A stretch of 64,000 bases of DNA from Sediminicola luteus. Lineage in GTDB: Bacteria > Bacteroidota > Bacteroidia > Flavobacteriales > Flavobacteriaceae. Numbering within the stretch: the first letter of the stretch is position 1; the number at the start of each line of letters is the position of its first letter. The notes under the pieces were generated by a model. That model was not told where the DNA came from. It searched no databases and saw only the letters and a program-made list of their open reading frames with translations. Positions 34,998 through 44,203 of this stretch are shown in pieces. Where the stretch lies: positions 806,001 to 870,000 of the forward strand of contig NZ_NBWU01000001.1 of NCBI RefSeq assembly GCF_002514735.1, given 5' to 3'. The position numbers and the translations under genes were made by a program.

Positions 34998-35198
34998 ATG
35001 AATAAATATTTGGTCTACTTTTTAGTGTTTGTAGGTGTTGCCCTTATCGTTTACAACAGCACCATTCTCGATTTCAACAACCTCTTTGAAGGCGATAGTA
35101 TTATTGCCCTAATCGGTATTATGGCGGCCCTTTGCGCCATTGTATTATTGCTAATTTTCGTTACCGCCAAAAAAATACAGAAGAAGGTAGAAGGCTAA
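34998..35198 (+). CDS. Small two-helix membrane protein, unknown function
   Basis: 66 residues from the ATG at 34998 (MNKYLVYFLVFVGVALIVYNSTILDF). Two membrane helices are separated by a short acidic loop (NNLFEGDS), and the protein ends in a basic tail (KKIQKKVEG). A TTG three codons earlier is possible but less likely. It is probably co-transcribed with the marC-family gene. Not assigned to a known function. Confidence 0.75.
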   Translation: MNKYLVYFLVFVGVALIVYNSTILDFNNLFEGDSIIALIGIMAALCAIVLLLIFVTAKKIQKKVEG

Positions 35199-35669
35199 GG
35201 ACTCCCCCTTTATAATTTGATGTATGGCTACTGTGCCGACCATTGATTTGGATCGTATCGCTTATTCTCGGTCCGATTTGCAATGCTATTTCCTATTTTC
35301 CTAAAAAAATTTGTGACCACGAAGCAACCATTTTATGCTTTTGGCATCTTGGGTATGTCCGGAGGTTGTTAACGGTGTCCTCCGGCACTAGGTTTAAAAG
35401 GTTGAACGCCGCCATGTTAGCATGGACGCTATGAAAAAGGAATGTATTTTCCTACTTAAGGGCCCTCGATGGGCCTTTTTGTATTTCTATAGGTCCTGGT
35501 AAACAAAATACTCCGAAGGTTTTCAGCCTAACCGTTTAATTTTCCAAAAGTCCAAGGCCACCGGCCTATTCCCCTGCTTTCGACACTGCCATAAATTATG
35601 CTATCTTTACCGGTAATTAAATTTTGACCATTCCCAACCCCTCACGGGTTTGGAAACAATATATACAAT
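35199..35669. other. Intergenic region with several hairpins
   Basis: 471 bp. On the plus strand it contains CCGGAGG / CCTCCGG (35359-35385), a CCATG-TTAG-CATGG hairpin (about 35412-35425) and a terminator (35458-35480). It may be a long 3' untranslated region or a separate small RNA. No frame with family features was seen. Confidence 0.5.
35458..35480 (+). terminator. Terminator downstream of the MarC operon
   Basis: AGGGCCC-TCGAT-GGGCCTTTTT, a short GC-rich stem followed by five T's on the plus strand. Confidence 0.8.
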
Positions 35670-37010
35670 ATGGGTTGTAACAGTTGTGGTTCGCATGCGG
35701 ACGGACAACCTAAAGGCTGCAAGAACAATGGAACCTGCGGTACCGATGGTTGCAACAAACTGAGCGTTTTCGACTGGCTTTCCAATATGGCACTCCCCTC
35801 GGGGCAAGTGGCCTATGACTTTGTGGAAGTACAGTTTAAAAATAGTAGAAAGGAGTTTTTCAAGAATACCGAGAACCTACCATTGGCCATGGGCGATGTG
35901 GTAGCTACACAAGCCAAATCGGGACACGATGTGGGTATAGTCACACTTACCGGTGAGTTGGTGCGTATTCAAATGAAAAAGAAAAAGGAAAACCCCAAGC
36001 CAGAAGAGGTGCGTAAGGTATATCGTAAGGCTTCTCAAAAAGACATTGACATCTGGCAACGTTGCCGGGGCCGTGAGGCCGAAATCCAAAAACGATCTCG
36101 GGAAATTGCCATCTCACTCGGACTCGAAATGAAGATTTCCGATGTAGAGTTCCAAGGCGATGGCTCTAAAGCTACCTTTTATTATACCGCCGAAGATCGG
36201 GTCGATTTTAGGCAATTGATCAAAGACATGGCCAAAGCTTTCGGTATCCGTATCGAAATGCGCCAGATTGGATACCGCCAAGAAGCCCAACGTTTGGGGG
36301 GCATAGGCTCTTGTGGGCGCGAACTATGCTGCTCTACCTGGCTTACCGACTTTAGATCGGTGAGTACCGCTGCGGCACGTTATCAACAATTATCGCTAAA
36401 CCCACTGAAACTGGCCGGTCAATGTGGCAAACTGAAATGTTGTCTCAATTATGAGTTGGATACCTACCTCGAGGCCCTTTCCGATTTTCCGGGTCAGGAT
36501 ACCAAATTGTTTACCGAAAAAGGCATGGCCTTCTGTCAAAAAGTAGATATTTTCAAAGAAACCCTTTGGTTCTCCTATAAAGACGACCCCGCCCATTGGC
36601 ACACCCTGACCAAAGATCAGGTGAACGAGATTATTGCCCTGAACAAGGAAAAAGAAAAAGTAGCCAGCTTAGAGGCCTATGCTGCCGATAATATTGTAGA
36701 AACCGAAACCTTCGAAAAGGCCGTTCTAGAAGATAGTATTACCCGATTCGACAGACCCAAAACCAGAAACCGAAACCGTAAAAAGAAACGCGGGGCAACC
36801 CAAAAGGTGACCCAAGGCGGACAAAAACCGGCGCAAAAAGGCAACCGAAAAAGTGGTGGCGGATCAAAAGGAGGCCAAAAAGGAACACCGAAAGGGGGAC
36901 AGCAGTCCAAAAGAAACAACCCTAAGGCCAAGGGTAATAACCAAAAGCGCGGTGGTAGAACGAATAACAATCCACCGAAGAAAAACAATACCCGAAATAA
37001 TGCCAAGTAA
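35670..37010 (+). CDS. PSP1-domain protein, RicT/YaaT-like
   Basis: 446 residues. A Cys-rich start (MGCNSCGSHADGQPKGC, NNGTCGTDGC) precedes a PSP1 domain (about 40-330). It contains VEVQFKNSRKEFFKN, MGDVVATQAKSGHDVGIV, and the invariant run GGIGSCGRELCCSTWL plus CGKLKCCLNYE. Those Cys residues fit the iron-sulfur ligands of RicT. In firmicutes RicT acts with RicA/RicF on RNA processing; in Bacteroidota the role is not established. The last 90 residues are a Gly/Lys/Asn/Arg-rich tail typical of RNA binding. The gldH start lies inside its 3' end. Confidence 0.93.
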   Translation: MGCNSCGSHADGQPKGCKNNGTCGTDGCNKLSVFDWLSNMALPSGQVAYDFVEVQFKNSRKEFFKNTENLPLAMGDVVATQAKSGHDVGIVTLTGELVRIQMKKKKENPKPEEVRKVYRKASQKDIDIWQRCRGREAEIQKRSREIAISLGLEMKISDVEFQGDGSKATFYYTAEDRVDFRQLIKDMAKAFGIRIEMRQIGYRQEAQRLGGIGSCGRELCCSTWLTDFRSVSTAAARYQQLSLNPLKLAGQCGKLKCCLNYELDTYLEALSDFPGQDTKLFTEKGMAFCQKVDIFKETLWFSYKDDPAHWHTLTKDQVNEIIALNKEKEKVASLEAYAADNIVETETFEKAVLEDSITRFDRPKTRNRNRKKKRGATQKVTQGGQKPAQKGNRKSGGGSKGGQKGTPKGGQQSKRNNPKAKGNNQKRGGRTNNNPPKKNNTRNNAK

Positions 37011-37488
37011 ACGTTTTTCCCTTGGGGCCTTGGCCCTATTATTGGTATTAGGTTGTCAGCAAGGCTTGGAAGAATCGCAATATCAGTCCCTTTCAGATGC
37101 CCTATGGGATAAGGACCGTACCCTCGAATTCCAGTTTACGCCCCAAGACACGCTGAGCGACCACCATATTTTCATCAACCTGCGTAACGATAATGCGTAT
37201 CCCTTTGCCAATTTGTTCCTAATCACCGAAATGGAGTTCCCTACCGGCCAAATGGTGACCGATACCCTAGAGTACGATATGGCCTTGCCTTCTGGCGAAT
37301 GGCTCGGACAAGGTACAGGCAGCATAAAAGAAAATAAACTTTGGTATAAAGAAAACATCGTTTTCCCCAGTTCGGGCGTATATACCTTACGGATATCGCA
37401 TGCCATGCGTGACAATGGTAGCATACCCGGCGTTAAACTTTTACCCGGCATTACCGATGTAGGGTTCCAAATTGAAAAAACCGAATAA
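37000..37488 (+). CDS. gldH: Gliding motility lipoprotein GldH
   Basis: 162 residues from MPSKRFSLGALALLLVLGC (lipobox, Cys19). The frame runs further upstream inside ricT, but only this ATG gives a signal peptide. The body (WDKDRTLEFQFTPQDTLSDHHIFINLRNDNAYPFANLFLI, DTLEYDMA, GVYTLRISHAMR, GITDVGFQIEK) matches GldH. GldH is needed for gliding on surfaces in flavobacteria, and the gld machinery is tied to type IX secretion. The gene overlaps ricT by 11 bp and is followed 2 bp later by the PBP1A gene, the usual flavobacterial order. Confidence 0.95.
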   Translation: MPSKRFSLGALALLLVLGCQQGLEESQYQSLSDALWDKDRTLEFQFTPQDTLSDHHIFINLRNDNAYPFANLFLITEMEFPTGQMVTDTLEYDMALPSGEWLGQGTGSIKENKLWYKENIVFPSSGVYTLRISHAMRDNGSIPGVKLLPGITDVGFQIEKTE

Positions 37489-37490
37489 AC

Positions 37491-39857
37491 ATGGCCACAG
37501 CACCTACCAAAAAAAAAGCGCCACGTAAAAAACCGCAAAAGAAGAACAACTTTAAGCCCATTATCAAATGGTTTTGGATTCTGTTTTTTAGTGGGGTATT
37601 CTCAGCGTTCCTCTTTTTTCAATTGGCCGCTTGGGAGGTTTTTGGCCCTATGCCCACTTTTGAGCACATAGAACATCCGCAGACCAATTTGGCCTCCGAG
37701 GTATTCTATGCCGACGGTAGCACCATGAACAAATTCTATTTGGACGATAACCGTACCCCGGTCAATTTCGAAGATTTACCCCAAAACCTAATCGATGCCT
37801 TGATCGCCTCGGAAGACATCCGGTATTTCGATCATTCGGGTATTGATGCCAGGGGCACCTTACGGGCCTTTGTCTTTTTGGGGGGCCGTGGAGGGGCCAG
37901 TACCATTACCCAACAGTTGGCCAAATTACTCTTTACTGAAAGAGCTTCCCGAAATAAATTGGACAGAATTGCACAAAAGGCCAAAGAATGGGTTATCGCC
38001 ACCCGATTAGAGCGCAACTATACCAAAGAGGAAATCATTAAAATGTACCTGAACCAATACGATTTTGGCAACAATGCCGATGGTATTCGTTCGGCGGCCC
38101 GTATCTACTTTGGTAAAGAACCCAAAGATCTGAAAGTCGAAGAATCGGCCGTGCTGGTAGGTATGTTGCAAAACTCGTCTTATTTCAACCCCATTCGACG
38201 GCCCGAAAAAACCGAGAACAAACGCAATATCGTCTTGGGTCAAATGGCCAAGTTCGAATATATAACCGAACAGGAAAAAGACTCACTACAGGCCCTAAAA
38301 ATGGATATCAATTACCATCCGGAATCGCATCGCGATGGATTGGCCACCTATTTTAGGATGTACCTGCAACGCTTTATGAACGGGTGGATCAAAAAGAATC
38401 CCAGACCGGCTTTGGAGGGCGATCGCGATAAATGGAACCTCTACCTCGATGGTCTAAAAATCTATACCACCATAGACCCCAAGATGCAGGCCAATGCCGA
38501 AGCTGCCGTACAGGCCCATATGAAACGGCTACAGGCCGAGTTCTTTGTACAGAACACCAAAAAACGAAATCCGACCGCACCATTCCTCGATCTAGAAAAA
38601 GAAGAAATCAATACGATTCTAGAACGTGCCATGAAAGTTTCCGACCGCTGGCGTGTGATGAAGAACCAAGGCAAATCGGAAAAAGTTATCCGGGCCTCCT
38701 TTACCGAACCCACCGAAATGACCGTTTTTGATTGGAATAGCGATACCCAGGAAAAAGATACGGTAATGACACCTTTGGACTCTATCCGTTATTACAAATA
38801 TTTCCTACGTACGGGCATGATGAGTATGGAACCCCAAACCGGACATGTAAAAGCTTGGGTAGGCGGAGTTAACTACAAGCATTTTCAGTACGATAACGTA
38901 ATCCAAGGGGCCCGCCAGGCCGGATCTACCTTTAAACCCTTGGTATATGCGGCAGCCATTGATCAGTTGCGACTATCGCCCTGCGATACCCGAATTGACA
39001 ACCAATATTGCATAGAAAAGGAGAAATACGGGAACCCGGAATCTTGGTGTCCCAAAAATTCCGATGGTAAATATAGTGGCGAATTAATGACCCTGAAAAA
39101 TGCCTTGGCCAACTCGGTGAATACGGTAACCGCCCAATTGATCGATGAGGTAGGCCCTGCACCTGTGGCACAAATGGCAAAAAACCTGGGTATAACCCGT
39201 GAAATTCCCGAAGTACCTTCCATTGCCCTGGGTACCCCCGATATGAACGTGTACGAAATGGTTGGGGCCTATGGGGCCTTTGCCAACCAAGGGGTTTATG
39301 TAAAACCCGTAATGGTGACCCGTATCGAAGACAAAAACGGAACCGTGCTTTACGAATACGTACCCGAGACCCGCGATGTAATGAGTAAGGAAGTGGCCTA
39401 CGCCATGGTAAACCTTATGGAAGGAGTGACCCGTGGCGGCTCCGGTACCCGCTTGCGAACCAATGTGGCCAAACCACCGGTTGAATATAAAGAAATCATA
39501 ACTGGTTACCCCTACCAATTCAAAAACCCCATTGCCGGAAAAACCGGAACCACCCAAAACCAAAGTGATGGTTGGTTTATGGGTATGGTACCCAATTTAG
39601 TTACCGGTGTTTGGGTAGGTGGCGATGATCGTGCCGTTCGTTTCCGATCTATTCGTTATGGTCAGGGTGCCTCAATGGCCTTACCGATTTGGGCCATGTA
39701 CATGAAGGCCAATTACGAAGACCCCGATTTGGGTATTTCCCAAGAGGCTTTTGAAGAGCCGGAAGACCAATCGATCCGGGTAGACTGTAACAAGCCCGAA
39801 GTATCGGAAGAAGAGCAGATCGACACCGATGACGATTTAGAGGAAATTGAATTTTAG
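37491..39857 (+). CDS. Class A penicillin-binding protein (PBP1A-like)
   Basis: 788 residues. Lys-rich cytoplasmic start, one membrane helix (WFWILFFSGVFSAFLFFQLAAW, about 26-47), then a GT51 glycosyltransferase domain (EDIRYFDHSGIDARGTLRA, with the catalytic Glu, then GGASTITQQLAK). The transpeptidase domain has SxxK (STFK), SxN (SVN) and KTG (GKTGTT). It polymerises and cross-links peptidoglycan. It starts 2 bp after gldH, so it is likely translated from the same message. Acidic C-terminal tail (EEEQIDTDDDLEEIEF). Confidence 0.96.
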   Translation: MATAPTKKKAPRKKPQKKNNFKPIIKWFWILFFSGVFSAFLFFQLAAWEVFGPMPTFEHIEHPQTNLASEVFYADGSTMNKFYLDDNRTPVNFEDLPQNLIDALIASEDIRYFDHSGIDARGTLRAFVFLGGRGGASTITQQLAKLLFTERASRNKLDRIAQKAKEWVIATRLERNYTKEEIIKMYLNQYDFGNNADGIRSAARIYFGKEPKDLKVEESAVLVGMLQNSSYFNPIRRPEKTENKRNIVLGQMAKFEYITEQEKDSLQALKMDINYHPESHRDGLATYFRMYLQRFMNGWIKKNPRPALEGDRDKWNLYLDGLKIYTTIDPKMQANAEAAVQAHMKRLQAEFFVQNTKKRNPTAPFLDLEKEEINTILERAMKVSDRWRVMKNQGKSEKVIRASFTEPTEMTVFDWNSDTQEKDTVMTPLDSIRYYKYFLRTGMMSMEPQTGHVKAWVGGVNYKHFQYDNVIQGARQAGSTFKPLVYAAAIDQLRLSPCDTRIDNQYCIEKEKYGNPESWCPKNSDGKYSGELMTLKNALANSVNTVTAQLIDEVGPAPVAQMAKNLGITREIPEVPSIALGTPDMNVYEMVGAYGAFANQGVYVKPVMVTRIEDKNGTVLYEYVPETRDVMSKEVAYAMVNLMEGVTRGGSGTRLRTNVAKPPVEYKEIITGYPYQFKNPIAGKTGTTQNQSDGWFMGMVPNLVTGVWVGGDDRAVRFRSIRYGQGASMALPIWAMYMKANYEDPDLGISQEAFEEPEDQSIRVDCNKPEVSEEEQIDTDDDLEEIEF

Positions 39858-40012
39858 CGAACAGTCTTTTCTAAATAATAGTAAAGACATTTTCCTTGAG
39901 GCTAATCGATAGCTGAAGTTGGGCAATAATTCAGACTGTACTGAGCAAGCCAGCCAATTAGGTGGTATGCCCGTATGTTCTTAAATAGTCACACCTAATT
40001 TGTTTCAATTTG

Positions 40013-40024
40013 TATCCTAGGATA
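40013..40024. promoter_or_regulatory. Perfect 12-bp palindrome upstream of the CoA-transferase gene
   Basis: TATCCTAGGATA, fully palindromic, 58 bp before the ATG. It could be an operator. A further CCGT...ACGG inverted repeat lies at 40036-40051 and overlaps a TATCTTTA -7-like element. Confidence 0.35.
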
Positions 40025-40082
40025 TTTATGTAACCCGTATCTTTAAACGGCAAGATTTCTTTATTAACAAACTATTCAGCCT

Positions 40083-40787
40083 ATGATCCGAAAAACCGTA
40101 GCAAACGTTCAAGAAGCCGTTTCCGGGGTAGCAGATGGCATGACCTTGATGCTAGGGGGCTTTGGCCTTTGTGGCATACCCGAAAATGCCATTGCCGAGC
40201 TAGTTCGCCTTGGGGTAAGTGATATTACCTGCATTTCGAACAATGCCGGGGTAGACGATTTTGGTTTGGGACTACTCCTACAGCAAAAACAGATCAAAAA
40301 AATGATCTCGTCTTACGTTGGGGAGAACGATGAGTTCGAAAGACAAATGCTAAGCGGGGAACTCGAAGTAGAATTGACCCCTCAAGGTACCTTGGCCGAA
40401 AAATGTAGGGCCGCTCAAGCGGGGATTCCTGCTTTTTTTACCCCTGCCGGATATGGCACCGAGGTAGCCGAAGGTAAAGAGACCCGCGAATTTGATGGAA
40501 AAATGTACGTGATGGAACCCGCGTATAAAGCCCAATTTGCATTCGTAAAAGCCTGGAAGGGCGACGAAGCCGGAAACCTGATCTTTAAGGGTACGGCACG
40601 TAATTTTAATCCCTGTATGTGTGGGGCGGCCCAAATTACCGTAGCCGAAGTAGAGGAATTGGTTCCCGCCGGTACATTAGACCCGAACCAAATCCATATT
40701 CCCGGAATTTTCGTAAACCGCATTTTCCAAGGGGCACAATATGAAAAGCGGATTGAACAGCTAACCGTAAGAACAAAGCCAATTTGA
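40083..40787 (+). CDS. 3-oxoacid CoA-transferase subunit A
   Basis: 234 residues with the family signature [19 protein letters not shown] and conserved [24 protein letters not shown]. With subunit B it moves CoA between succinyl-CoA and acetoacetate (SCOT-like) or a related acid pair, in the cytoplasm. Subunit B is normally the immediate neighbour, but here it lies 459 bp downstream, with a four-helix-bundle gene between. The stop codon falls inside the AATTTGA-type repeat at the edge of that insertion, so the last residues could have been altered by it. Confidence 0.95.
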   Translation: MIRKTVANVQEAVSGVADGMTLMLGGFGLCGIPENAIAELVRLGVSDITCISNNAGVDDFGLGLLLQQKQIKKMISSYVGENDEFERQMLSGELEVELTPQGTLAEKCRAAQAGIPAFFTPAGYGTEVAEGKETREFDGKMYVMEPAYKAQFAFVKAWKGDEAGNLIFKGTARNFNPCMCGAAQITVAEVEELVPAGTLDPNQIHIPGIFVNRIFQGAQYEKRIEQLTVRTKPI

Positions 40788-40818
40788 GAATGAGTCAATT
40801 TGATAATTTGGAAATGGG
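40781..40818. repeat. Left AATTTGA-type terminal repeat of the inserted four-helix-bundle unit
   Basis: Starts AATTTGAGAATGAG and continues AATTTGATAATTTGG. Positions 40797-40818 form a 22-bp inverted repeat with 41217-41238 (19 of 22 matching). It includes the stop codon of CoA-transferase subunit A. Confidence 0.8.
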
Positions 40819-40838
40819 TTAGTTTTAAAATTTATGAT

Positions 40839-41192
40839 TTGAGAAATGATAGGGAAAACATTATCGTAAAAATGACATTGGATTTCGCCCTTATAATTAT
40901 CGATTTCTCAGAACAACTTAGAGAGCTCCATAAATATGAAATGGCTTCTCAAATTTTTAGAAGTGGCACATCAATAGGGGCAAACACTAGAGAAGCCCAA
41001 AATGCCGAAAGCAAGGCGGATTTCATCCATAAATTCAAGATTGCCGCTAAAGAAGCTGATGAATTAGAATATTGGCTAACCCTATGTAAATTATCAAAAC
41101 ATTACCCAGATCCAATGGAAGAGACCTTTATATCATTGGAAAACATTATTAAAGTAATCAGCAAAATAATCAGTAGTTCGAAAAGAGGATAA
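40839..41192 (+). CDS. Four-helix-bundle protein (23S rRNA-intervening-sequence/S23 type)
   Basis: About 117 residues. The family core is clear: MASQIFRSGTSIGANTREAQNAESKADFIHKFKIAAKEADELEYWL. The start is uncertain: TTG at 40839 gives the usual LRNDRENIIVK beginning, ATG at 40872 would shorten it, and TTG at 40800 would put it in the flanking repeat. The family folds as a pentameric helical bundle; its cellular role is unknown, and relatives serve as accessory (Avd-like) proteins of retroelements. Codon use is more AT-rich than its neighbours. It sits between the CoA-transferase subunit genes and is bounded by inverted repeats. Confidence 0.88.
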   Translation: MRNDRENIIVKMTLDFALIIIDFSEQLRELHKYEMASQIFRSGTSIGANTREAQNAESKADFIHKFKIAAKEADELEYWLTLCKLSKHYPDPMEETFISLENIIKVISKIISSSKRG

Positions 41193-41216
41193 TTCAAGGG
41201 GGCATCTTCAAATCAT

Positions 41217-41238
41217 CCCATTTTCAAACTTTCAAATT
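41217..41238. repeat. Right terminal repeat of the inserted unit
   Basis: Reverse complement AATTTGAAAGTTTGAAAATGGG matches 40797-40818 at 19 of 22 positions. It ends 8 bp before the ATG of CoA-transferase subunit B. Confidence 0.8.
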
Positions 41239-41246
41239 ATAATAGC

Positions 41247-41906
41247 ATGGCATTAGATAAAAACGGAATCGCAAAGCGCATCGCAAAAGAAGTTATGGAC
41301 GGTTATTATGTAAACCTGGGTATTGGCATTCCCACCTTGGTGGCCAACTTTGTGCGTAACGACATCAGTGTCGAATTCCAATCGGAAAACGGGGTTTTGG
41401 GTATGGGCCCATTTCCGTTCGAAGATGAGGCAGATGCCGATATCATCAATGCCGGTAAACAAACCATTACCACCTTGCCCGGGGCCTCATTCTTTGATTC
41501 GGCCACCAGTTTTGGCATGATCCGTGGTCAGCATGTAGACCTCACCATTCTAGGTGCTATGGAAGTGGCCGAAAATGGCGATATAGCCAATTGGAAAATT
41601 CCGGGTAAAATGGTAAAAGGCATGGGCGGCGCCATGGATCTCGTAGCCTCTGCCGAAAACATCATTGTGGCTATGATGCATACCAACAAAGCCGGAAAAT
41701 CGAAAATACTGAAAAGGTGCAGCTTGCCCCTTACTGGTGTAGGTTGTGTAAAAAAAATCGTGACCAACCTTGCCGTTTTGGAAGTTAAACCCGGAGGGGG
41801 ATTTAAACTTCTTGAACGTGCCCCTGGGGTTTCCGTAGCCGAAATACAAGCCGCTACCGAAGGTGATCTTGAAGTTTCGGGTACTATTCCGGAAATGGCT
41901 CTATAG
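41247..41906 (+). CDS. 3-oxoacid CoA-transferase subunit B
   Basis: 219 residues. VNLGIGIPTLVANFV and FQSENGVLGMGPFP contain the family's active Glu (ENG), which forms the CoA thioester. GQHVDLTILGAMEV, GKMVKGMGGAMDL and LLERAPGVSV are also conserved. It works as a complex with subunit A. Its start codon is 8 bp from the inverted repeat of the inserted unit, so its translation must now rely on a signal from that unit or its own weak site, not on coupling to subunit A. Confidence 0.95.
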   Translation: MALDKNGIAKRIAKEVMDGYYVNLGIGIPTLVANFVRNDISVEFQSENGVLGMGPFPFEDEADADIINAGKQTITTLPGASFFDSATSFGMIRGQHVDLTILGAMEVAENGDIANWKIPGKMVKGMGGAMDLVASAENIIVAMMHTNKAGKSKILKRCSLPLTGVGCVKKIVTNLAVLEVKPGGGFKLLERAPGVSVAEIQAATEGDLEVSGTIPEMAL

Positions 41907-42127
41907 CGAAATGCATCAAGAATATGGCAGCGTATTATGGCGCATGTTTTGTTTTTACCATCATTTTCTAAAAATCCTTACGAAATCGTTATCGTTTTTA
42001 AGATAACATATCCACATCCTTGAATTTCAATAGCTCATCATAAATGTTAACGATTGTTAAAGGAACCTGAAATAGCAGGGGTTTTATGTTAAATTGCAGG
42101 GAACAAGAAAACAATTAACGAACCACG

Positions 42128-44185
42128 ATGAGACAACTGTTAGTAAAATCGTCCATGGCCTTTGCACTTGGTATCATGGTCGTTTCCTGTAAGCAGGAAC
42201 CCAAAGAAGAAGTGGCCGAAGCTACCCCAGGACTAGAGCTGGAGTTTATGGACACCTCGGTAGACCCCAAAGCCGATTTTTATAATTACGTAAACGGAAA
42301 CTGGATGAAATCCGTTGAAATTCCAGAAGAAGAAGCTACTTGGGGCGGATTCGGCGTGTTGCGAAAAAGTACCCGCCAAGATGTTTTGGAGATTATGGCC
42401 ACGGCCAAAGAGCTCGGGCGTTACGAAGACCATACCGACCAGGCCAAGGCATTGTTCCTTTTCAACTCTATTCTCGATACCACCGCTCGTAACGAAGCTG
42501 GCTATGCCCCTATTCAACCGGCCCTTGAAAAAATCGCCGGTATCAAATCCGTAGCAGACCTTCAAAAGGTATTGGCCGAGAACCCGGGTACGGTTTCCGA
42601 TCCCTTTTTCGGTTTTACTTCTTTTGCCAACCTAACGAATAGTGATATCAATTCAGCCTATGTAACTACAGGCGGATTGGGACTTCCGGATCGGGATTAC
42701 TATGTGGAGAACGACGATAATTCCAAGGAGGTTCGCGAAAAATATGTGGCCCATATTAGCCGTATGTTCCAAATGTTGGGCGACGCTAAAGAATCAGCCG
42801 ATAAAGACGCTGCCGACATCCTCGCCCTCGAGACCCGTTTGGCACAACCCCGTTTAGATAAGGTAGCCGCCCGCGATGTACGTAACTATAACAATCCACG
42901 TACCATTCCGGAACTACAGCAAATGGTTCCTGCCATTCAGTGGAATCAATTGTTCGCAGACTTAAAGACCAAAAAATTCGATACCGTTATCGTAATGCAG
43001 CCCAAGTATATGGATGAGTTGCAAAAGGTATTGGCCGAAGGCGATATGGATCTGATCAAAAAGGCCGTACGTTGGAGCACTCTTAACAATGCCGCCTCGC
43101 GTATGACCACCGCCATGGACAAGGCGAATTGGGAATTCTATTCCAAAGAGCTTAACGGCGCCAAAAAACAACGTGCCGCCGATGAGCGTGCCCTAGCCAC
43201 CGTAAACAATGGGGTTGGTGAGGCCATCGGGCAATTGTATGTAGACTCTAAATTCCCGCCGGAAGCCAAGGCCAAGGCCGAGAAAATGATCGCCAACGTA
43301 ATCCGTGCCTACCAAAAGCGCATTGAGAAACTCGATTGGATGTCCGAAGAAACCAAGTTGAAGGCCATTGAAAAACTGGATAAGTTCACCGTTAAGATCG
43401 GCTACCCCGACAAATGGGAAGACTATTCCAACTTGGCCATCAAAGGCGATAACTCCTATTACGAGAATATGGTTGCCTTGAGTAATTGGAATTTCCAACA
43501 ATCTTTGGACGATATCGACGAGCCGGTCGACAAGACCGAATGGGGTATGGCGCCACAGACCGTAAACGCTTATTTTAATCCTTTATATAACGAGATTGTT
43601 TTCCCGGCGGCCATTCTACAACCTCCGTTTTATAACTACCAGGCCGACGAGGCCGTTAACTACGGTGGTATAGGTGCCGTAATCGGACATGAAATCTCGC
43701 ATGCCTTCGACGATTCGGGAGCCCGTTTCGATGCCAATGGCAACCTGAACAACTGGTGGACCGACGAAGATTTGGCCGAATTCAAGAAAAGGGGCGATGC
43801 CCTAGCCGCACAATACGATGCCATTGAGGTATTGGATAGTGTATACATAAACGGTAAGTTCACTTTGGGAGAAAACATCGGCGACCTTGGCGGGGTTTTG
43901 GGTGCCTATGATGGTCTCCAACTCTTCTACGAGGAGAACGGAAGACCTGAAGATATCGATGGGTATACGGCCGAACAACGTTTCTTCCTTTCTTGGGCCA
44001 CCGTATGGCGTACCAAAATGAGGGAAGAGGCCTTACGTACACGTATTAAGACCGACCCGCATTCGCCAGGCATGTACCGCGCTACCCAGCCACTTAAAAA
44101 CGTAGATGCCTTTTACGAAGCTTTCGATATCAAAGAAGGCGACGCCATGTATGTAGCTCCCGAAGACCGGGTACGTATTTGGTAA
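42128..44185 (+). CDS. M13-family zinc metallopeptidase (PepO/neprilysin-like) lipoprotein
   Basis: 685 residues. Lipobox VVSC (Cys21), so it is envelope-anchored. Family hallmarks: NAYFNPLYNEIVFPAAILQPPFY, the zinc site GHEISHAFDD (HExxH), the third ligand in GENIGDLGG (ExxxD), and the C-terminal WRTKMREEALR. The N-terminal M13 domain is present (DFYNYVNGNWM). It cuts small peptides. It stands alone, ending before a split hairpin terminator. Confidence 0.96.
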   Translation: MRQLLVKSSMAFALGIMVVSCKQEPKEEVAEATPGLELEFMDTSVDPKADFYNYVNGNWMKSVEIPEEEATWGGFGVLRKSTRQDVLEIMATAKELGRYEDHTDQAKALFLFNSILDTTARNEAGYAPIQPALEKIAGIKSVADLQKVLAENPGTVSDPFFGFTSFANLTNSDINSAYVTTGGLGLPDRDYYVENDDNSKEVREKYVAHISRMFQMLGDAKESADKDAADILALETRLAQPRLDKVAARDVRNYNNPRTIPELQQMVPAIQWNQLFADLKTKKFDTVIVMQPKYMDELQKVLAEGDMDLIKKAVRWSTLNNAASRMTTAMDKANWEFYSKELNGAKKQRAADERALATVNNGVGEAIGQLYVDSKFPPEAKAKAEKMIANVIRAYQKRIEKLDWMSEETKLKAIEKLDKFTVKIGYPDKWEDYSNLAIKGDNSYYENMVALSNWNFQQSLDDIDEPVDKTEWGMAPQTVNAYFNPLYNEIVFPAAILQPPFYNYQADEAVNYGGIGAVIGHEISHAFDDSGARFDANGNLNNWWTDEDLAEFKKRGDALAAQYDAIEVLDSVYINGKFTLGENIGDLGGVLGAYDGLQLFYEENGRPEDIDGYTAEQRFFLSWATVWRTKMREEALRTRIKTDPHSPGMYRATQPLKNVDAFYEAFDIKEGDAMYVAPEDRVRIW

Positions 44186-44203
44186 CAAACCATAGGCTTA
44201 AAC

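Noticed and set aside
35243-35434. TTG-started frame after the MarC operon
   Set aside because: It runs through the hairpin stems, lacks a signal peptide or domain, and has no ribosome-binding site.
36677-37006. Pro/Phe/Leu-rich minus-strand frame opposite the RicT tail
   Set aside because: It is the antisense of the Gly/Lys/Asn-rich tail and overlaps the gldH start; its composition is a mirror effect.
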